Shown piece by piece: positions 53,288 to 63,311 of a stretch of DNA of 64,000 bases. The stretch covers positions 1-64,000 of the forward strand of contig NZ_ADES01000011.1 of assembly GCF_000263595.1 (NCBI RefSeq). Reading direction: 5' to 3'. The notes under the pieces are model-generated. The model did no database searches, was not told where the DNA came from, and saw only the letters and a list, made by a program, of their open reading frames with translations. This DNA is from Gardnerella vaginalis 1500E. Its GTDB lineage: Bacteria; Actinomycetota; Actinomycetes; Actinomycetales; Bifidobacteriaceae. The position numbers and the translations under genes were made by a program. The first letter of the stretch is position 1; every line of letters starts with the position of its first letter.

Positions 53288-54927
53288 ATTCGTGTCCTTA
53301 AACTAATAGCCTGAGCCATGTCTGTCATGTCTGGGGAACTGTGCCCAGAAAGATCTGCTAACGTCCAAGCAAGTCGCAACGCTCTGTCTGCTCCTCTTAA
53401 ACTTAATTGGTGTTTTTCTAATGCTCGATTAATAAGCCCAACAGCCTGTTTAGAAGTGTATTTTCGAAGCCATGTTCCGGAAGCTTGTGCATTGCAATCC
53501 CAACCTTGCTTGCTGAAACGAGTTCTAGCTACTTGACGTGCTTCTGTTACATTATTGCGCATCATTTCACTTGTAAGAGTTGTGCTCGCTTCTTTATTTG
53601 GTCCGTGAACTTGATTGTTTTGGTTTGGTATAACAATTCTTTCCACAGGTGGAACATCCATTTGAATATCAATACGATCAAGAATAGGTCCAGAAAGTCT
53701 AGAAAAGTATCTAGTGCGTTCTCGCTCTTTGCATGTGCATCGCTCTCCGTTTCCGTATGCGTAGCCGCAAGGACAAGGATTTGCTGCAATAACAAGCTGG
53801 AATTTAGCAGGATAAAGCGTAGTTCCTTTTGAGCGCGAAATAGCAATATGTCCGGATTCCAGCGGTTCTCGAAGTGTTTGCAAAACTCTTGGTGAAAATT
53901 CTGGAGCTTCGTCCATGAACAGTACTCCGCAGTGTGCGCGAGTTATAATACCAGGTTTTGCAACTCCTGTTCCGCCTCCAATAAGTGAAGCTGCTGAAGC
54001 TGTATGATGTGGTGCTTCAAATGGTGGAATGTCACTAATACCGTAGTAGGGTAGTGTGCCACAAAGTGAGCGAATAGATGCAACTTCAAGCTGTTCTTGT
54101 TCATTAAGAGGACACATAATGCTTGGTATTCGAGATGCGAGCATGGTTTTTCCGGATCCTGGAGGGCCAATCATCATAACGTGATGCCCTCCGGCTGCAG
54201 CAACTTGAAGAGCCCACTTTGTGTGTTCTTGCCCAATAACTTCGCACATGTCTCCAATCTCATATTTTGAATTAACTTGTAATGGTGAGGCACTTTGATC
54301 TTCTAATATTTCAGAATGCTCGCTATTTGTATCGTCTTGCCCATTTCGTTCTAAAACTTGCATGTGCTTATAAACTGGGTCTTCTTCAATAAGTTTTAGT
54401 GACTCTTCTTGCAAAGTTCCATGCAATTCGGTTACTAAATCATAAATATGATGTATTCCAATAGTCTCAATACCTTCTACTAATTTCGCTTCCGCAAGAT
54501 TTTCTTTGGGAATAATCATGCGCTTAAAATGCTTCTTATTTGCGTAAAGAGCAATAGGAAGCATTCCTTGTATTGGAAGCACTGTTCCGTCAAGATTTAG
54601 TTCTCCTAAAATAACGGTATTTTCAAGTTCAGAAAGTGGAATATATTTTTCGGCGCTTAAAATACTTGCTGCAATAGCAAGATCGTATGAAGATCCACTT
54701 TTAGGCATTGAAGCAGGAGACAAGTTTACTGTTACTCTACCTTCTGGCCATTTGCAGTGTAAAGCATGATGAGCTGACTTTACTCGTTCTCTAGCTTCGC
54801 TTAGAGAAGTGTCTGGAAGTCCTATTATTGAAAAGTTTGGCATACTTCCAGACATAAATACTTGAAGTTTAATTGTAAAAGCTTTAAGTCCAATAAGTCC
54901 AACTGATAATGCGTTTCCAATACTCAT
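53284..54927 (-). CDS. comM: YifB/ComM-family Mg-chelatase-like AAA+ ATPase
   Basis: 547 residues. N-terminal S5/Lon-like fold (SGSMPNFSIIGLPDTSLSEA), then the AAA+ core with Walker A MIGPPGSGKTMLASR, Walker B CGVLFMDEAPEF, LVIAANPCPCGY and a zinc-binding-like CPCGYAYGNGERCTCKER. C-terminal part ARTRFSKQGWDCNAQ and RGADRALRLAWTLADL. In other bacteria ComM is a helicase promoting branch migration in natural transformation. The ATG at 54927 overlaps the TAA of the upstream gene (TAATG), with GGAGC ahead; the stop overlaps dprA. The longer N-terminal frame is not used. Confidence 0.93.
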   Translation of the reverse strand: MSIGNALSVGLIGLKAFTIKLQVFMSGSMPNFSIIGLPDTSLSEARERVKSAHHALHCKWPEGRVTVNLSPASMPKSGSSYDLAIAASILSAEKYIPLSELENTVILGELNLDGTVLPIQGMLPIALYANKKHFKRMIIPKENLAEAKLVEGIETIGIHHIYDLVTELHGTLQEESLKLIEEDPVYKHMQVLERNGQDDTNSEHSEILEDQSASPLQVNSKYEIGDMCEVIGQEHTKWALQVAAAGGHHVMMIGPPGSGKTMLASRIPSIMCPLNEQEQLEVASIRSLCGTLPYYGISDIPPFEAPHHTASAASLIGGGTGVAKPGIITRAHCGVLFMDEAPEFSPRVLQTLREPLESGHIAISRSKGTTLYPAKFQLVIAANPCPCGYAYGNGERCTCKERERTRYFSRLSGPILDRIDIQMDVPPVERIVIPNQNNQVHGPNKEASTTLTSEMMRNNVTEARQVARTRFSKQGWDCNAQASGTWLRKYTSKQAVGLINRALEKHQLSLRGADRALRLAWTLADLSGHSSPDMTDMAQAISLRTRI

Positions 54928-55475
54928 TAAAATGCTCCTGGAATATGTGTGAATTGAATATTGCTGTTGTTGTCTATTTCTTCTAGCGCTTGAATCATGC
55001 ATGCAGAATCTCTATACGTGTATTTGTTTATAACAAGAATTGATACTGCATCAAAACGAATACGGTATCTGGGTATGTCAGTGCCGAATTTTTCTATCCA
55101 CTGCATGCCTGCTTTACGTAATTTATTACGTTTATCTTGGTTGATTGCTTCAAGCGGTGTGCCATATTGGACGCTTCGTCTAGTTTTGACTTCTACGAAA
55201 ACTAATTTTTGTTCCGGTGTAATCATCACTAAATCTAATTCTCCTTGACGCGAATGCCAGTTTCTGTCAATAACGTGCCAACCTTGTTGCATTAGTCGCA
55301 AAGCTGCGTATGTTTCGCCAAGTTTTCCCAACTCTTTACTTTCAAGAGAATCATCTTGAAGCTCATTGGACACTTGTTCAAGTTTTTCTTGTAAAAATAC
55401 TTGAGCAGTCTCAGCGTCGTCAATCTCGTCAAACGATATAATTTCATCGTCAATAATGTGTTTTTGTGTAATCAT
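54927..55475 (-). CDS. UPF0102 (YraN) family predicted endonuclease-like protein
   Basis: 182 residues. An acidic N-terminal extension of about 47 residues precedes the family core: LGKLGETYAALRLMQQGWHV, NWHSRQGELDLVMI and LVFVEVKTRRSVQYG. The Asp/Glu and Lys pattern is that of the PD-(D/E)XK nuclease fold (GELDLV...FVEVK). Its biochemical role is not settled. It is the first gene of a tightly overlapping set with comM and dprA, the common actinobacterial arrangement. Start ATG 55475. Confidence 0.9.
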   Translation of the reverse strand: MITQKHIIDDEIISFDEIDDAETAQVFLQEKLEQVSNELQDDSLESKELGKLGETYAALRLMQQGWHVIDRNWHSRQGELDLVMITPEQKLVFVEVKTRRSVQYGTPLEAINQDKRNKLRKAGMQWIEKFGTDIPRYRIRFDAVSILVINKYTYRDSACMIQALEEIDNNSNIQFTHIPGAF

Positions 55476-55794
55476 GCTGCTATTTTCTGTGCTTATTGAG
55501 CAGCAATCCAGATTTTTTAAGTATTGTGGATAAAAGCTATATACGGCGTGTTGTATTAGGAATTCAGTATATTTTCTGTATTTTTCTAAAACAAATTCGC
55601 TATTTTTTGCAAACTGTTAATTCGTTATAGCTAATTTTGATAACCGTAGGTATGTACTAATTAACCATACTGGCATATTGTCGTTATCACTTAAATAAAA
55701 ATTTAAACAGAAAACAGAAAAGTAAGTGGATGCACAAAGCAAGCTGAAGCAAACTAATCTACTGTTTAAAAAGTTGAAAAACTGGAGGGGTATT
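55476..55794. other. Divergent region between yraN and metY
   Basis: 319 bases with no gene; A+T-rich. It holds a small dyad GTATG/CATAC (55650-55654 with 55666-55670) that may be an operator. I looked for a SAM-type riboswitch upstream of metY and saw none. Confidence 0.4.
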
Positions 55795-57117
55795 ATGAGC
55801 GCTACTGAAGAATTGCAAGGAAAGTATCATTTTGAAACATTGCAATTGCATGTTGGCCAAGAGCAGGCGGATCCGGCAACTGATTCTCGTGCAGTTCCTA
55901 TTTATCAAACAACAAGCTACGTATTCCATGATTTTGATCATGCTGCAGCTCGTTTTGATTTGCGTGACGCTGGAAACATTTATGGTCGTTTAACGAATTC
56001 TACTCAAGATGTTTTTGAGCGCAGAATTGCGGCTCTCGAAGGTGGAACTGCTGCTTTGGCTGTTGCTTCTGGTGCTGCGGCTGTTGACTATGCGGTTCGC
56101 AATATTACGCAGCAGGGCGATCACATCGTGTCTTCAAAGAATGTGTATGGCGGCACTTATAACCTGCTTCGTCACACTCTTCCTCGAGATGGTGTAACAA
56201 CCACTTTTGTTGATCCTAAGAATCCTCAAAACTTCGAGGATGCAATTCAACCAAATACAAAGCTCGTATACTTTGAAACTTTTGGTAATCCTAATGCTGA
56301 TTTGCCTGATTTTGAAGCTATCTCAGAGATTGCGCATCGTCACAACATTCCTGTTTTTGTTGACAATACTTTCGCAACTCCATATCTTTTCCGTCCGCTT
56401 GAGCATGGTGCAGATATTGTAGTTGAGTCTGCTACGAAATTTATTGGCGGCCACGGCGCAACTCTTGGTGGCATTATTGTTGAAGGCGGCAATTTTGATT
56501 GGGCTAAAGTTCCTGGAAAATTCCCAACTCTTACTGAAGCTGACCCTAGCTATCATGGTTTGAACTTCTATGAAGCTTTAGGATCTGTGGCTTTTGTGAC
56601 TCGTATTCGTGCGATTATTTTGCGCGATACTGGCGCTTGCATTAGCCCGTTTGCTGCGTTCTTGCTTTTGCAAGGCACGGAAACTTTGAGCTTGCGAGTT
56701 GAACGTCACGTTGAAAACGCGTTGAAGGTTGTGAAATATTTGCAAACTGTGCCAGAAGTTGAATCTGTAAGTCATCCTTCTATTGAAGGTCGTTCTGATC
56801 ACGAGCTTTATAAGCGTTACTTCCCGAACGGCGGCGGCTCTATTTTCACGTTTGATATTAAAGGTGGAAGGGATGCAGCTCGCGTATTTATTGACAATTT
56901 ACAGCTTTTCTCATTGCTTGCAAATGTTGCTGACGTGAAGTCATTGGTTATTCATCCTGCATCTACTACGCACTCTCAGGAAACTCCTGAAGAATTGGAA
57001 GATCAGGGCATTCATGAGGGAACTATTCGCTTGTCTATTGGAACTGAGCATATTGACGATATTCTTGCCGATTTGCAGCGCGGATTTGACGCTGTTCGTA
57101 AAGCAGGTCTTGCTTAA
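55795..57117 (+). CDS. metY: O-acetylhomoserine (thiol)-lyase/aminocarboxypropyltransferase
   Basis: 440 residues, cytosolic PLP enzyme of the Cys/Met metabolism family. It makes homocysteine (or methionine) from O-acetylhomoserine and sulfide or methanethiol. Motifs: FETLQLHVGQEQADPATDSR, VPIYQTTSYVF, YGRLTNSTQDVFERRIAALE, FETFGNPNADLPDF, VDNTFATPYL, and ESATKFIGGHG with the PLP lysine. The length matches the MetY class, longer than cystathionine synthases. ATG 55795 is preceded by GGAGGGG; the upstream in-frame codons are not needed. A terminator follows at 57186. Confidence 0.93.
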   Translation: MSATEELQGKYHFETLQLHVGQEQADPATDSRAVPIYQTTSYVFHDFDHAAARFDLRDAGNIYGRLTNSTQDVFERRIAALEGGTAALAVASGAAAVDYAVRNITQQGDHIVSSKNVYGGTYNLLRHTLPRDGVTTTFVDPKNPQNFEDAIQPNTKLVYFETFGNPNADLPDFEAISEIAHRHNIPVFVDNTFATPYLFRPLEHGADIVVESATKFIGGHGATLGGIIVEGGNFDWAKVPGKFPTLTEADPSYHGLNFYEALGSVAFVTRIRAIILRDTGACISPFAAFLLLQGTETLSLRVERHVENALKVVKYLQTVPEVESVSHPSIEGRSDHELYKRYFPNGGGSIFTFDIKGGRDAARVFIDNLQLFSLLANVADVKSLVIHPASTTHSQETPEELEDQGIHEGTIRLSIGTEHIDDILADLQRGFDAVRKAGLA

Positions 57118-57185
57118 ATAGAAAAGAGAAAGTAAAGCAAAAGTTATTAATTAAAAATATTCCTGGAGATCCATTACCATTTTAT

Positions 57186-57218
57186 TCGGAACGCATATTG
57201 TATTTGTATGCGCTCCGA
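57186..57218 (+). terminator. metY terminator
   Basis: Stem of 11 pairs and one A-C mismatch (57186-57197 with 57207-57218), loop of nine, followed by six T. Confidence 0.9.
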
Positions 57219-57387
57219 TTTTTTATACATTCTGTAAATTTGTGCATCATACTTTAGGATGAGACGCTAATTTTTTCTAAATAATTTCCGCCTTACGCAC
57301 GATAGTAATCAGCTGTATTTTTCCGTAAATTTAAGTATTAGCAGTAGATAACTATGCGATTACTACTTTTTAAGAAAAGGAGCAGTT

Positions 57388-58227
57388 ATGAACAACCGTT
57401 ACGAAACAAGTTCATACGAGCAAGAAAATGCTTTAGATTTTAGAGCAGATTTTAACCAAAACTTGATTGGTGAAACAGCGGTTGCAGCTTTGCATGTTGT
57501 TAAAGATTTTGGCAAGGGTGCAGGAATTGTTCACGCTTTGCGAGATGTAAGCGTAAGTTTTGAGCGCGGCAAGTTTACGGCGATTATGGGTCCTTCTGGT
57601 TCTGGAAAGTCAACTTTAATGCATTCCTTGGCTGGTCTTGACAGTGTTAATTCTGGAAAAGTTTTGGTTGATGGCCTTGATATTACAGGCATGAGCGATA
57701 AGCAGCTTACACTTATGCGTCGCGAAATGGTTGGGTTTATTTTCCAAAGTTTTAATCTTCTTCCAATGTTTAGCGCTGAGCAAAATATTCTCATGCCTCT
57801 TACTTTGGCGGGCAAAAAGCCAGATAAGCAATGGTTTAATACTTTGGTTAATACTCTTGGCTTGCAAAATCGCTTAAAGCATAGGCCTGCTGAGCTTTCT
57901 GGCGGTCAGCGACAACGCGTTGCAATCGCTCGAGCTTTAATATCTAAGCCTTCCGTAGTTTTTGCGGATGAGCCTACCGGTAATCTCGACTCTGCTTCCA
58001 GCTCAGAAGTTTTGCATTTTTTGAAGAAGTCTGTAACGGAGCTTGGTCAAACTGTGATTATGGTTACGCATGACGCTGTTGCAGCCTCTTACGCGGATCG
58101 AGCAATTGTGTTTGCAGATGGTCAAATCGTTGAAGACGTACAAAATCCTACTGCAGAAGGCATGAGCAAGATGCTTATGGAACGCAGCGAGGCTGGTATT
58201 AATAATCAGTCTGCTCAATTGCAATAA
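57388..58227 (+). CDS. ABC transporter ATP-binding protein (MacB/LolD type)
   Basis: 279 residues. Walker A GPSGSGKSTLMHSLAG, Q-loop FIFQSFNLLPMFSAEQN, signature LSGGQRQRVAIARALI, Walker B VVFADEPTGNLDS and switch His VTHDAVA. The ATPase of the MacB/FtsE/LolD group, which works with FtsX-type permeases in mechanotransmission or export of peptides and lipoproteins, not nutrient uptake. The permease starts 17 bases downstream with its own ribosome site AAAGGTGG. AAGGAG lies before ATG 57388. Confidence 0.94.
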   Translation: MNNRYETSSYEQENALDFRADFNQNLIGETAVAALHVVKDFGKGAGIVHALRDVSVSFERGKFTAIMGPSGSGKSTLMHSLAGLDSVNSGKVLVDGLDITGMSDKQLTLMRREMVGFIFQSFNLLPMFSAEQNILMPLTLAGKKPDKQWFNTLVNTLGLQNRLKHRPAELSGGQRQRVAIARALISKPSVVFADEPTGNLDSASSSEVLHFLKKSVTELGQTVIMVTHDAVAASYADRAIVFADGQIVEDVQNPTAEGMSKMLMERSEAGINNQSAQLQ

Positions 58228-58244
58228 AAGGTGGTGAAGTTAGA

Positions 58245-60938
58245 ATGTGGAAAATCGCACTAAAACTTATGCGTAAAAGCGTGCGCATGCTAATCGCCTC
58301 TGGAATTGCAATTCTTATAGGCAGCATGTTTATGAGCGCTACTTTGCTTTTTGTAAATAGTGTTGACGACTTGATGGTTCGCAATGCAACAGAAGAATTT
58401 AGTAGTGCAAATTATGCAATCTCATCTAAAGGTTCTAACAATTCTCCGAGTGGTGCAATTCATTATAAGGATCTTCATTTAGACAAAATATCGAAGATGC
58501 CTGGTGTCAACGGTATTCGTAGTGACGATGCGACTGCGCTTGTAAGAGTGGAAAAAGGTGATAAATCAGCTACGAGTATTGCTTGGTCTAGTGGTTTGTA
58601 TGGAAATCTTCCTGTGTATAAATCAACAGAAGGTAGGGAACCGCAAAAAATAGGCGAAATTACGCTTATTAAAAGTATTGCTAAATCAATAAATGCAAAC
58701 GTTGGCGATACTATAACTTTGGTTAAAGTAGATGACACTGGCGGAGATAAAGAAAAATCGTACGATGTTCGTGTGGTTGGTCTTGTAGACGATGGAGAAC
58801 ATTCTCAAATACCAGTTTCAAATCGCGGCACGTATCTTGGTGGCGTAACGAATGATTTTTGTGCAAAACTCAAAAATCTTAAGAATTTTGACAATCAAGT
58901 TGTGCAAAGCAAAGTATACATGAGTATTGATGAATCTAAAATAAACGATTTATCTCCTAAGATTAGCTCTTTGCTTCCAGAGCAATTTTCTCTTATGTCT
59001 AGGCACGAAGTTGGTGTAAGAGCTGTTCGAAATGTGTCTAACGGCACTAATTTTGTAACCATGTTCTTGCTATCTTTTGGTATTCTAGCGTTGCTTATTT
59101 CTTCGCTTGTTATAGCAAACACATTCCAAGTGTTGGTTGCTCAACGCAGACGCACTCTTGCACTTTTGCGCGTAATTGGCGCACAGTCACACCAGCTTTA
59201 TGCGGCAGTTTTGCTTGAAGCTGCAATACTTGGAGTTATTTCTGCGTGCGTTGGTGTGCTTTGCGCAATCGGATTTATGGGCGCAATTAGTAACGTGAAT
59301 ATTAATTCTGGACCATTATCTAAGATTCCTTTGATTGTTTCGCTTCCAGCGGTTGTGTGGCCAATAGTAATTGGCGTAATTGTAACGGTTCTTGCATCTA
59401 TGAGTGCTGCTCGATCTGCTACAAAAGTAACGCCTATGGAAGCGTTGCGACCAATGGATTTGATTAAAGATAAGCGCGCAAGCATTATTCGTGCTGTTTT
59501 TGGCGTGATATTTATTGTTGCAGGTATTTTAGCTACGGCTTTAAGTGCTACTTCTTTAGCAAGCATGATTGCGGTACAGTCGCCTAATGCTGGTTCTGAC
59601 TCTTGGATGACTTTGCTTGGAGCAGTTTTTGGATGTGCGCTTGTTTTTATTGGCATTATTATTACAGCAACATTCTGGATGCCGTTTGCTATGAAGCTAA
59701 CTGGAGCAATCATGGCACTTTGTGGGCCTGCATCTAAAGTTGCTAACGCAAATGTGCAACGTAACCCTAGAAGAGTTGCGGCAACTGGAACGGCTTTACT
59801 TATTGGTGTAACGCTTGTTTCCACAGTAGTAACTGGCGCAATATGTGGTAAAGCAACTCTTAAGGGTGTTGTTGACGATAGATATAGTGTTGACATTATT
59901 GTTCAAGGCAAGAATGTTAATGAATCTCTAGCTGCTGATATTTCAAAGATTAGTGGAGTAAAGCATACTGAGTTGCTTCCTGCAGTTCCTATGACTTTTA
60001 AGAACGCTAAGGGCAAAACTGAGTACACTATGGTAGCTGGAGTTGATAATGTAAATCAGCTTAAAAATGTAATGCACACTGATCTTTCTGGCGTTAATAT
60101 AAACAAAGATTCTGTGCTTTTGCCTAAGTTTAATGAAGAAGGCGGAGAACCTTTTGACCTTAAAAAAGGAAACCTTAATCTACAAGCTTACGTAGAAAAT
60201 TACAGTTCTGGTGAAACAGATGGCAAAAATATTACGCCATTTACTGGCATGAATACAGACCCTACTAATAACAATAAGAGCATTACTGTAAAGCAAGTTC
60301 AGTTTAAGAAGTATCGAAATATTGGTGTGTATTCAAATAATACTGCTTTCGTGAGCAAATCCTACTTCAATAAATACCTTAACCCTACAACGCATATGCT
60401 GCTTATTTTGGTAGACTCCAGCAAAGCTAATCTTGTAGATATTGCTAAAAACATTCAAAATGTTACATCTAGCTATGCGGAGGTTATGGCTACTGGAAGT
60501 GTGTTCGAACGAGCAAAGTGGGAGAGTGCTATCAATTCAATAATGATGGTGCTTGTTGGCTTAATAGCAGTAGCTGTTGTGATTGCTTTAATAGGCGTTG
60601 CAAACACATTAAGCTTGTCTGTTATTGAGCGCACTAAAGAATCTGCAACTTTGCGCGCAATCGGTATGACAAGAGGCCAGGTTAGAAGATCTCTTGCGTT
60701 GGAAGCAACGTTGATTTCCTTAACAAGCACTGTTTGCGGCTTGATTGTTGGAACAGCGTTTGGATGGGTTGGATCTTACATGGTGTTTAGCATAATTGGC
60801 AATGTTCCGTTTGTAGTTGATTGGAATATTTACGCGATTCTTGCTCTAATCGCTTTGCTTGCAGCTCTTCTTTCTAGCGTGCTTCCAGCTCGTAGAGCAG
60901 TGAAGTCTTCGCCAGTAGTTGCGCTCGCAGAGGACTAA
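58245..60938 (+). CDS. FtsX/MacB-type ABC transporter permease
   Basis: 897 residues. An N-terminal membrane helix (about 14-37) leads into an extracytoplasmic domain (about 40-255); three helices of the first FtsX domain follow (about 275-385), then a middle helix pair (about 410-490), a second external domain (about 515-750) and the last FtsX domain with the typical ESATLRAIGMTRGQVRRSL and a C-terminal PARRAVKSSPVVALAED. Two repeated FtsX units mark it as the large type permease often found in actinobacteria with the ATPase upstream. Substrate unknown; a lipid, peptide or antimicrobial export/resistance role is possible. Neighbours at 61-64 kb are a surface protein and a NarL-type regulator. 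Confidence 0.92.
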   Translation: MWKIALKLMRKSVRMLIASGIAILIGSMFMSATLLFVNSVDDLMVRNATEEFSSANYAISSKGSNNSPSGAIHYKDLHLDKISKMPGVNGIRSDDATALVRVEKGDKSATSIAWSSGLYGNLPVYKSTEGREPQKIGEITLIKSIAKSINANVGDTITLVKVDDTGGDKEKSYDVRVVGLVDDGEHSQIPVSNRGTYLGGVTNDFCAKLKNLKNFDNQVVQSKVYMSIDESKINDLSPKISSLLPEQFSLMSRHEVGVRAVRNVSNGTNFVTMFLLSFGILALLISSLVIANTFQVLVAQRRRTLALLRVIGAQSHQLYAAVLLEAAILGVISACVGVLCAIGFMGAISNVNINSGPLSKIPLIVSLPAVVWPIVIGVIVTVLASMSAARSATKVTPMEALRPMDLIKDKRASIIRAVFGVIFIVAGILATALSATSLASMIAVQSPNAGSDSWMTLLGAVFGCALVFIGIIITATFWMPFAMKLTGAIMALCGPASKVANANVQRNPRRVAATGTALLIGVTLVSTVVTGAICGKATLKGVVDDRYSVDIIVQGKNVNESLAADISKISGVKHTELLPAVPMTFKNAKGKTEYTMVAGVDNVNQLKNVMHTDLSGVNINKDSVLLPKFNEEGGEPFDLKKGNLNLQAYVENYSSGETDGKNITPFTGMNTDPTNNNKSITVKQVQFKKYRNIGVYSNNTAFVSKSYFNKYLNPTTHMLLILVDSSKANLVDIAKNIQNVTSSYAEVMATGSVFERAKWESAINSIMMVLVGLIAVAVVIALIGVANTLSLSVIERTKESATLRAIGMTRGQVRRSLALEATLISLTSTVCGLIVGTAFGWVGSYMVFSIIGNVPFVVDWNIYAILALIALLAALLSSVLPARRAVKSSPVVALAED

Positions 60939-60997
60939 ATTTCGCAAAAACTATATGTAAAACGATAGTTTTTAGAAGTTAGGTTGCAGAAAATAAA

Positions 60998-61036
60998 GAT
61001 AATGCCGGTGTGTAAATTTTACGTGCCGGCATTATC
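60998..61036 (+). terminator. Terminator of the MacB-like ABC pair
   Basis: 11-bp perfect stem GATAATGCCGG/CCGGCATTATC (60998-61008 with 61026-61036), then TTTTTC. The remaining gap to 61322 is A+T-rich; it holds the promoter of the next gene but no feature I can name. Confidence 0.92.
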
Positions 61037-61322
61037 TTTTTCTTAAGCGTTTTCGACACGCAGAAAAAATTTGTAATATTATTATTATTTTTTTATTAAA
61101 ATGTGTGAATAATTATGCGAAGATTATAATATTATGTATAGAAATAGCATTTTTTATTAAAGATATTCAAAAATAATACGATTATTATTCATAATAACAA
61201 GTTTTGCAGGAAATTTTCCGAATAAATAGTGTTGAAAATGTATTTATTTCTTTGTTATGCTCAAGAATGACTGCTGACATAAGTTAGACATGAAGGCCGC
61301 TACGAGCAAGGAGTAGAAAAAT

Positions 61323-63212
61323 ATGGTAACGGTCAAGAAAAAATCTGCCGCAGCAATTGCAGGAATCTTATTGTTAATGCAAAGCCCAATGCCAGCGTGG
61401 GCGCAAGAAGCTGCTGATGAAGTACAGAATGTACAAGCTCAAACAGAGGTGACTGCAAAAGCATCTACTGAAGAAGCAATTGAAAAAGCTGAAAATCAAG
61501 TTCGCGAATTAGAAGCTCAGATTGAACAGTATAAGAAAAAAGTTGCAGAATTTGACGATCTTTTAAATAAAATCGATGAGGCTGAAAAAGCATTTGAAAA
61601 CGTTAAGAAAAATAATGAAAAGGAACTTTTAGAAGCTCAAAATGCACTTAAAATGGATTCCGAAGCTGCAAAAGCAAAGGTTGTGGAATTTGAAAAATCC
61701 AAAAAAGAAAAAGATAATGAGCTTATTGGATTAAAAGCAGCGTATGAATCTTTAAAAGATCAATATGATAATGCAAAATTAGCTCTTGATACTTTGCAAG
61801 GTGACGAAGAAGAAAAAAGTCAAACAAAAGAAAGAGCTGCAGCTAACATAAAGCAGTATGAATCACAGATTTCAAATCTTCACAAAGAAGTAGATTCTCT
61901 TAATGAATCTATTGCAAGCGATTCTGCTCAAGTTAAAGAGTATGATACAAAAATCGCTGAATTAGAATCCGCATTAGAAAAAGCTGATCCAAACGATGGA
62001 AGTAATTTTTATTCTATAGCGGAGCAGTTTAGAAAAGTCTCTAATGATCAAGTTTCGCTTAGCAGAAAAATAGAAGAAAATAAGAAATCTGTTTCTACTA
62101 AAGAAAAAACTGTGAAAGAATTAGAAGTTCTTTTCCAGAGTGCAAAGAAAGAATTTGAAAAAGCAAGTGAAGAACTTCGAAAAATTAAAGATCAAATTGA
62201 TGAGTCTAAAAAAGATGTAGCCAAAAAGCTTGAAGCTTCTAATACTAAAGATTCTGAAGTAAAAAAAGCAGAGTCTGAGATAAAGCTTATTGGTAATATT
62301 ATTGAAAACTATAAGTTAGTTGACAACAAAAAGGAATTAGACAAAAAAATTAAATCATTAAATAGTGGTATTGAGGGCGCTAAAGCGTTTAAAAAGAATC
62401 AGTCCGATGAAAGAACTGAAAAAAGTGATTTAAAGAAGCAAGCTGAAAATTCTTTGAAGGATGCAGAAAAGAATCTTGAGGAAGCTAAAGCTAAAGTTAC
62501 TATCCTCAAAGCTCAATTAGAACAGGAAAAAGCTCAAAAGAATCAGCAAAATGGTAGCAGCTCTGCTGGTAATAATGATGCCAAGCAATCAGGAAAACAG
62601 ACTGCTCCTATTGCTCCAGCACCTCCAGTAGCATCTGTTCCGAAAGTAACTGCTCCAGTTCCTGCAGTACCTGAAGCTAAGATTCCAGCGCCGTCTGTTA
62701 AAGCTCCAGCTATGCCACCTGCTTCTGTTGTCCCTGCGGCCCCAGTAGTGCCAGCAGTTCAAGTTGAAGATAATTCAACATCTGTAGCACCTTCAGCTCC
62801 TGCAGCAAATCCTACTGTTGCAAATACTCAGAAGGCAGTAACTCCAGTTGCTGAAGTAACTAAGAATGTTTCTTCTGCAGACGCATCTAAGGCTCCAGCT
62901 GTTGCTAATGTTCCAGCTGCTGTGGCTCCGTCGAACAATATTTCGCAAGCAGATAAGTCAACTGAATCTCAGGTTTCAGAAGAAAACTCTACGAAGTTTG
63001 AAGATAATAATGGTGAAACTGAGGAAGTTGAAGAAAAAACTCCTGTTGAAAGCAAGAAACCACAAGCTCAAGCTAGTGCTACAAGTGAAAACAAATCTTC
63101 AGGAAATGTACTTGGAAAAATAGCTATTGGCGTTGTTGGAACGTTAGCAGTTGCAGGAACTGCTGCAGCAGGCGTAACATTTATGCGTCCTCGTCGCCTA
63201 CCGAAAGCATAA
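61323..63212 (+). CDS. Coiled-coil surface protein with Pro/Ala/Val-rich region and C-terminal membrane anchor
   Basis: 629 residues. A signal peptide (about 1-28, MPAWAQEA after a hydrophobic core) is followed by a long Lys/Glu/Ala-rich coiled coil (about 50-410, heptads such as VRELEAQIEQYKKKVAEF), a Pro/Ala/Val-rich stretch (about 425-570, APVPAVPEAKIPAPSVKAPA) and a Ser/Glu-rich spacer, ending in a membrane helix (about 600-620, GKIAIGVVGTLAVAG) and a short basic tail. No LPXTG motif is seen. This looks like an extended stalk crossing the wall, as in streptococcal M-like or fibrillar adhesins, but I recognise no ligand-binding fold. ATG 61323 after AAGGAG. Confidence 0.82.
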   Translation: MVTVKKKSAAAIAGILLLMQSPMPAWAQEAADEVQNVQAQTEVTAKASTEEAIEKAENQVRELEAQIEQYKKKVAEFDDLLNKIDEAEKAFENVKKNNEKELLEAQNALKMDSEAAKAKVVEFEKSKKEKDNELIGLKAAYESLKDQYDNAKLALDTLQGDEEEKSQTKERAAANIKQYESQISNLHKEVDSLNESIASDSAQVKEYDTKIAELESALEKADPNDGSNFYSIAEQFRKVSNDQVSLSRKIEENKKSVSTKEKTVKELEVLFQSAKKEFEKASEELRKIKDQIDESKKDVAKKLEASNTKDSEVKKAESEIKLIGNIIENYKLVDNKKELDKKIKSLNSGIEGAKAFKKNQSDERTEKSDLKKQAENSLKDAEKNLEEAKAKVTILKAQLEQEKAQKNQQNGSSSAGNNDAKQSGKQTAPIAPAPPVASVPKVTAPVPAVPEAKIPAPSVKAPAMPPASVVPAAPVVPAVQVEDNSTSVAPSAPAANPTVANTQKAVTPVAEVTKNVSSADASKAPAVANVPAAVAPSNNISQADKSTESQVSEENSTKFEDNNGETEEVEEKTPVESKKPQAQASATSENKSSGNVLGKIAIGVVGTLAVAGTAAAGVTFMRPRRLPKA

Positions 63213-63248
63213 ATTAAGAAGCTACTAGGTATGTTGATAATTTAAATT

Positions 63249-63290
63249 TGCGGCTATTTGTGCATTGTGCATTATGCATTAATAGCCGCA
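63249..63290. terminator. Bidirectional terminator between the surface protein and the NarL-type gene
   Basis: Ten-bp perfect stem TGCGGCTATT/AATAGCCGCA (63249-63258 with 63281-63290), long loop, flanked by AT-rich tails; TTTTT follows on the plus side. Confidence 0.82.
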
Positions 63291-63311
63291 TTTTTATATG
63301 TTTTGGGTATT

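Noticed and set aside
55476-55794. SAM riboswitch upstream of metY
   Set aside because: No conserved SAM aptamer elements or adjacent terminator seen; only a small dyad.
61323-63212. LPXTG sortase anchor on the coiled-coil surface protein
   Set aside because: No LPXTG-like motif before the membrane helix; the end fits a plain membrane anchor.
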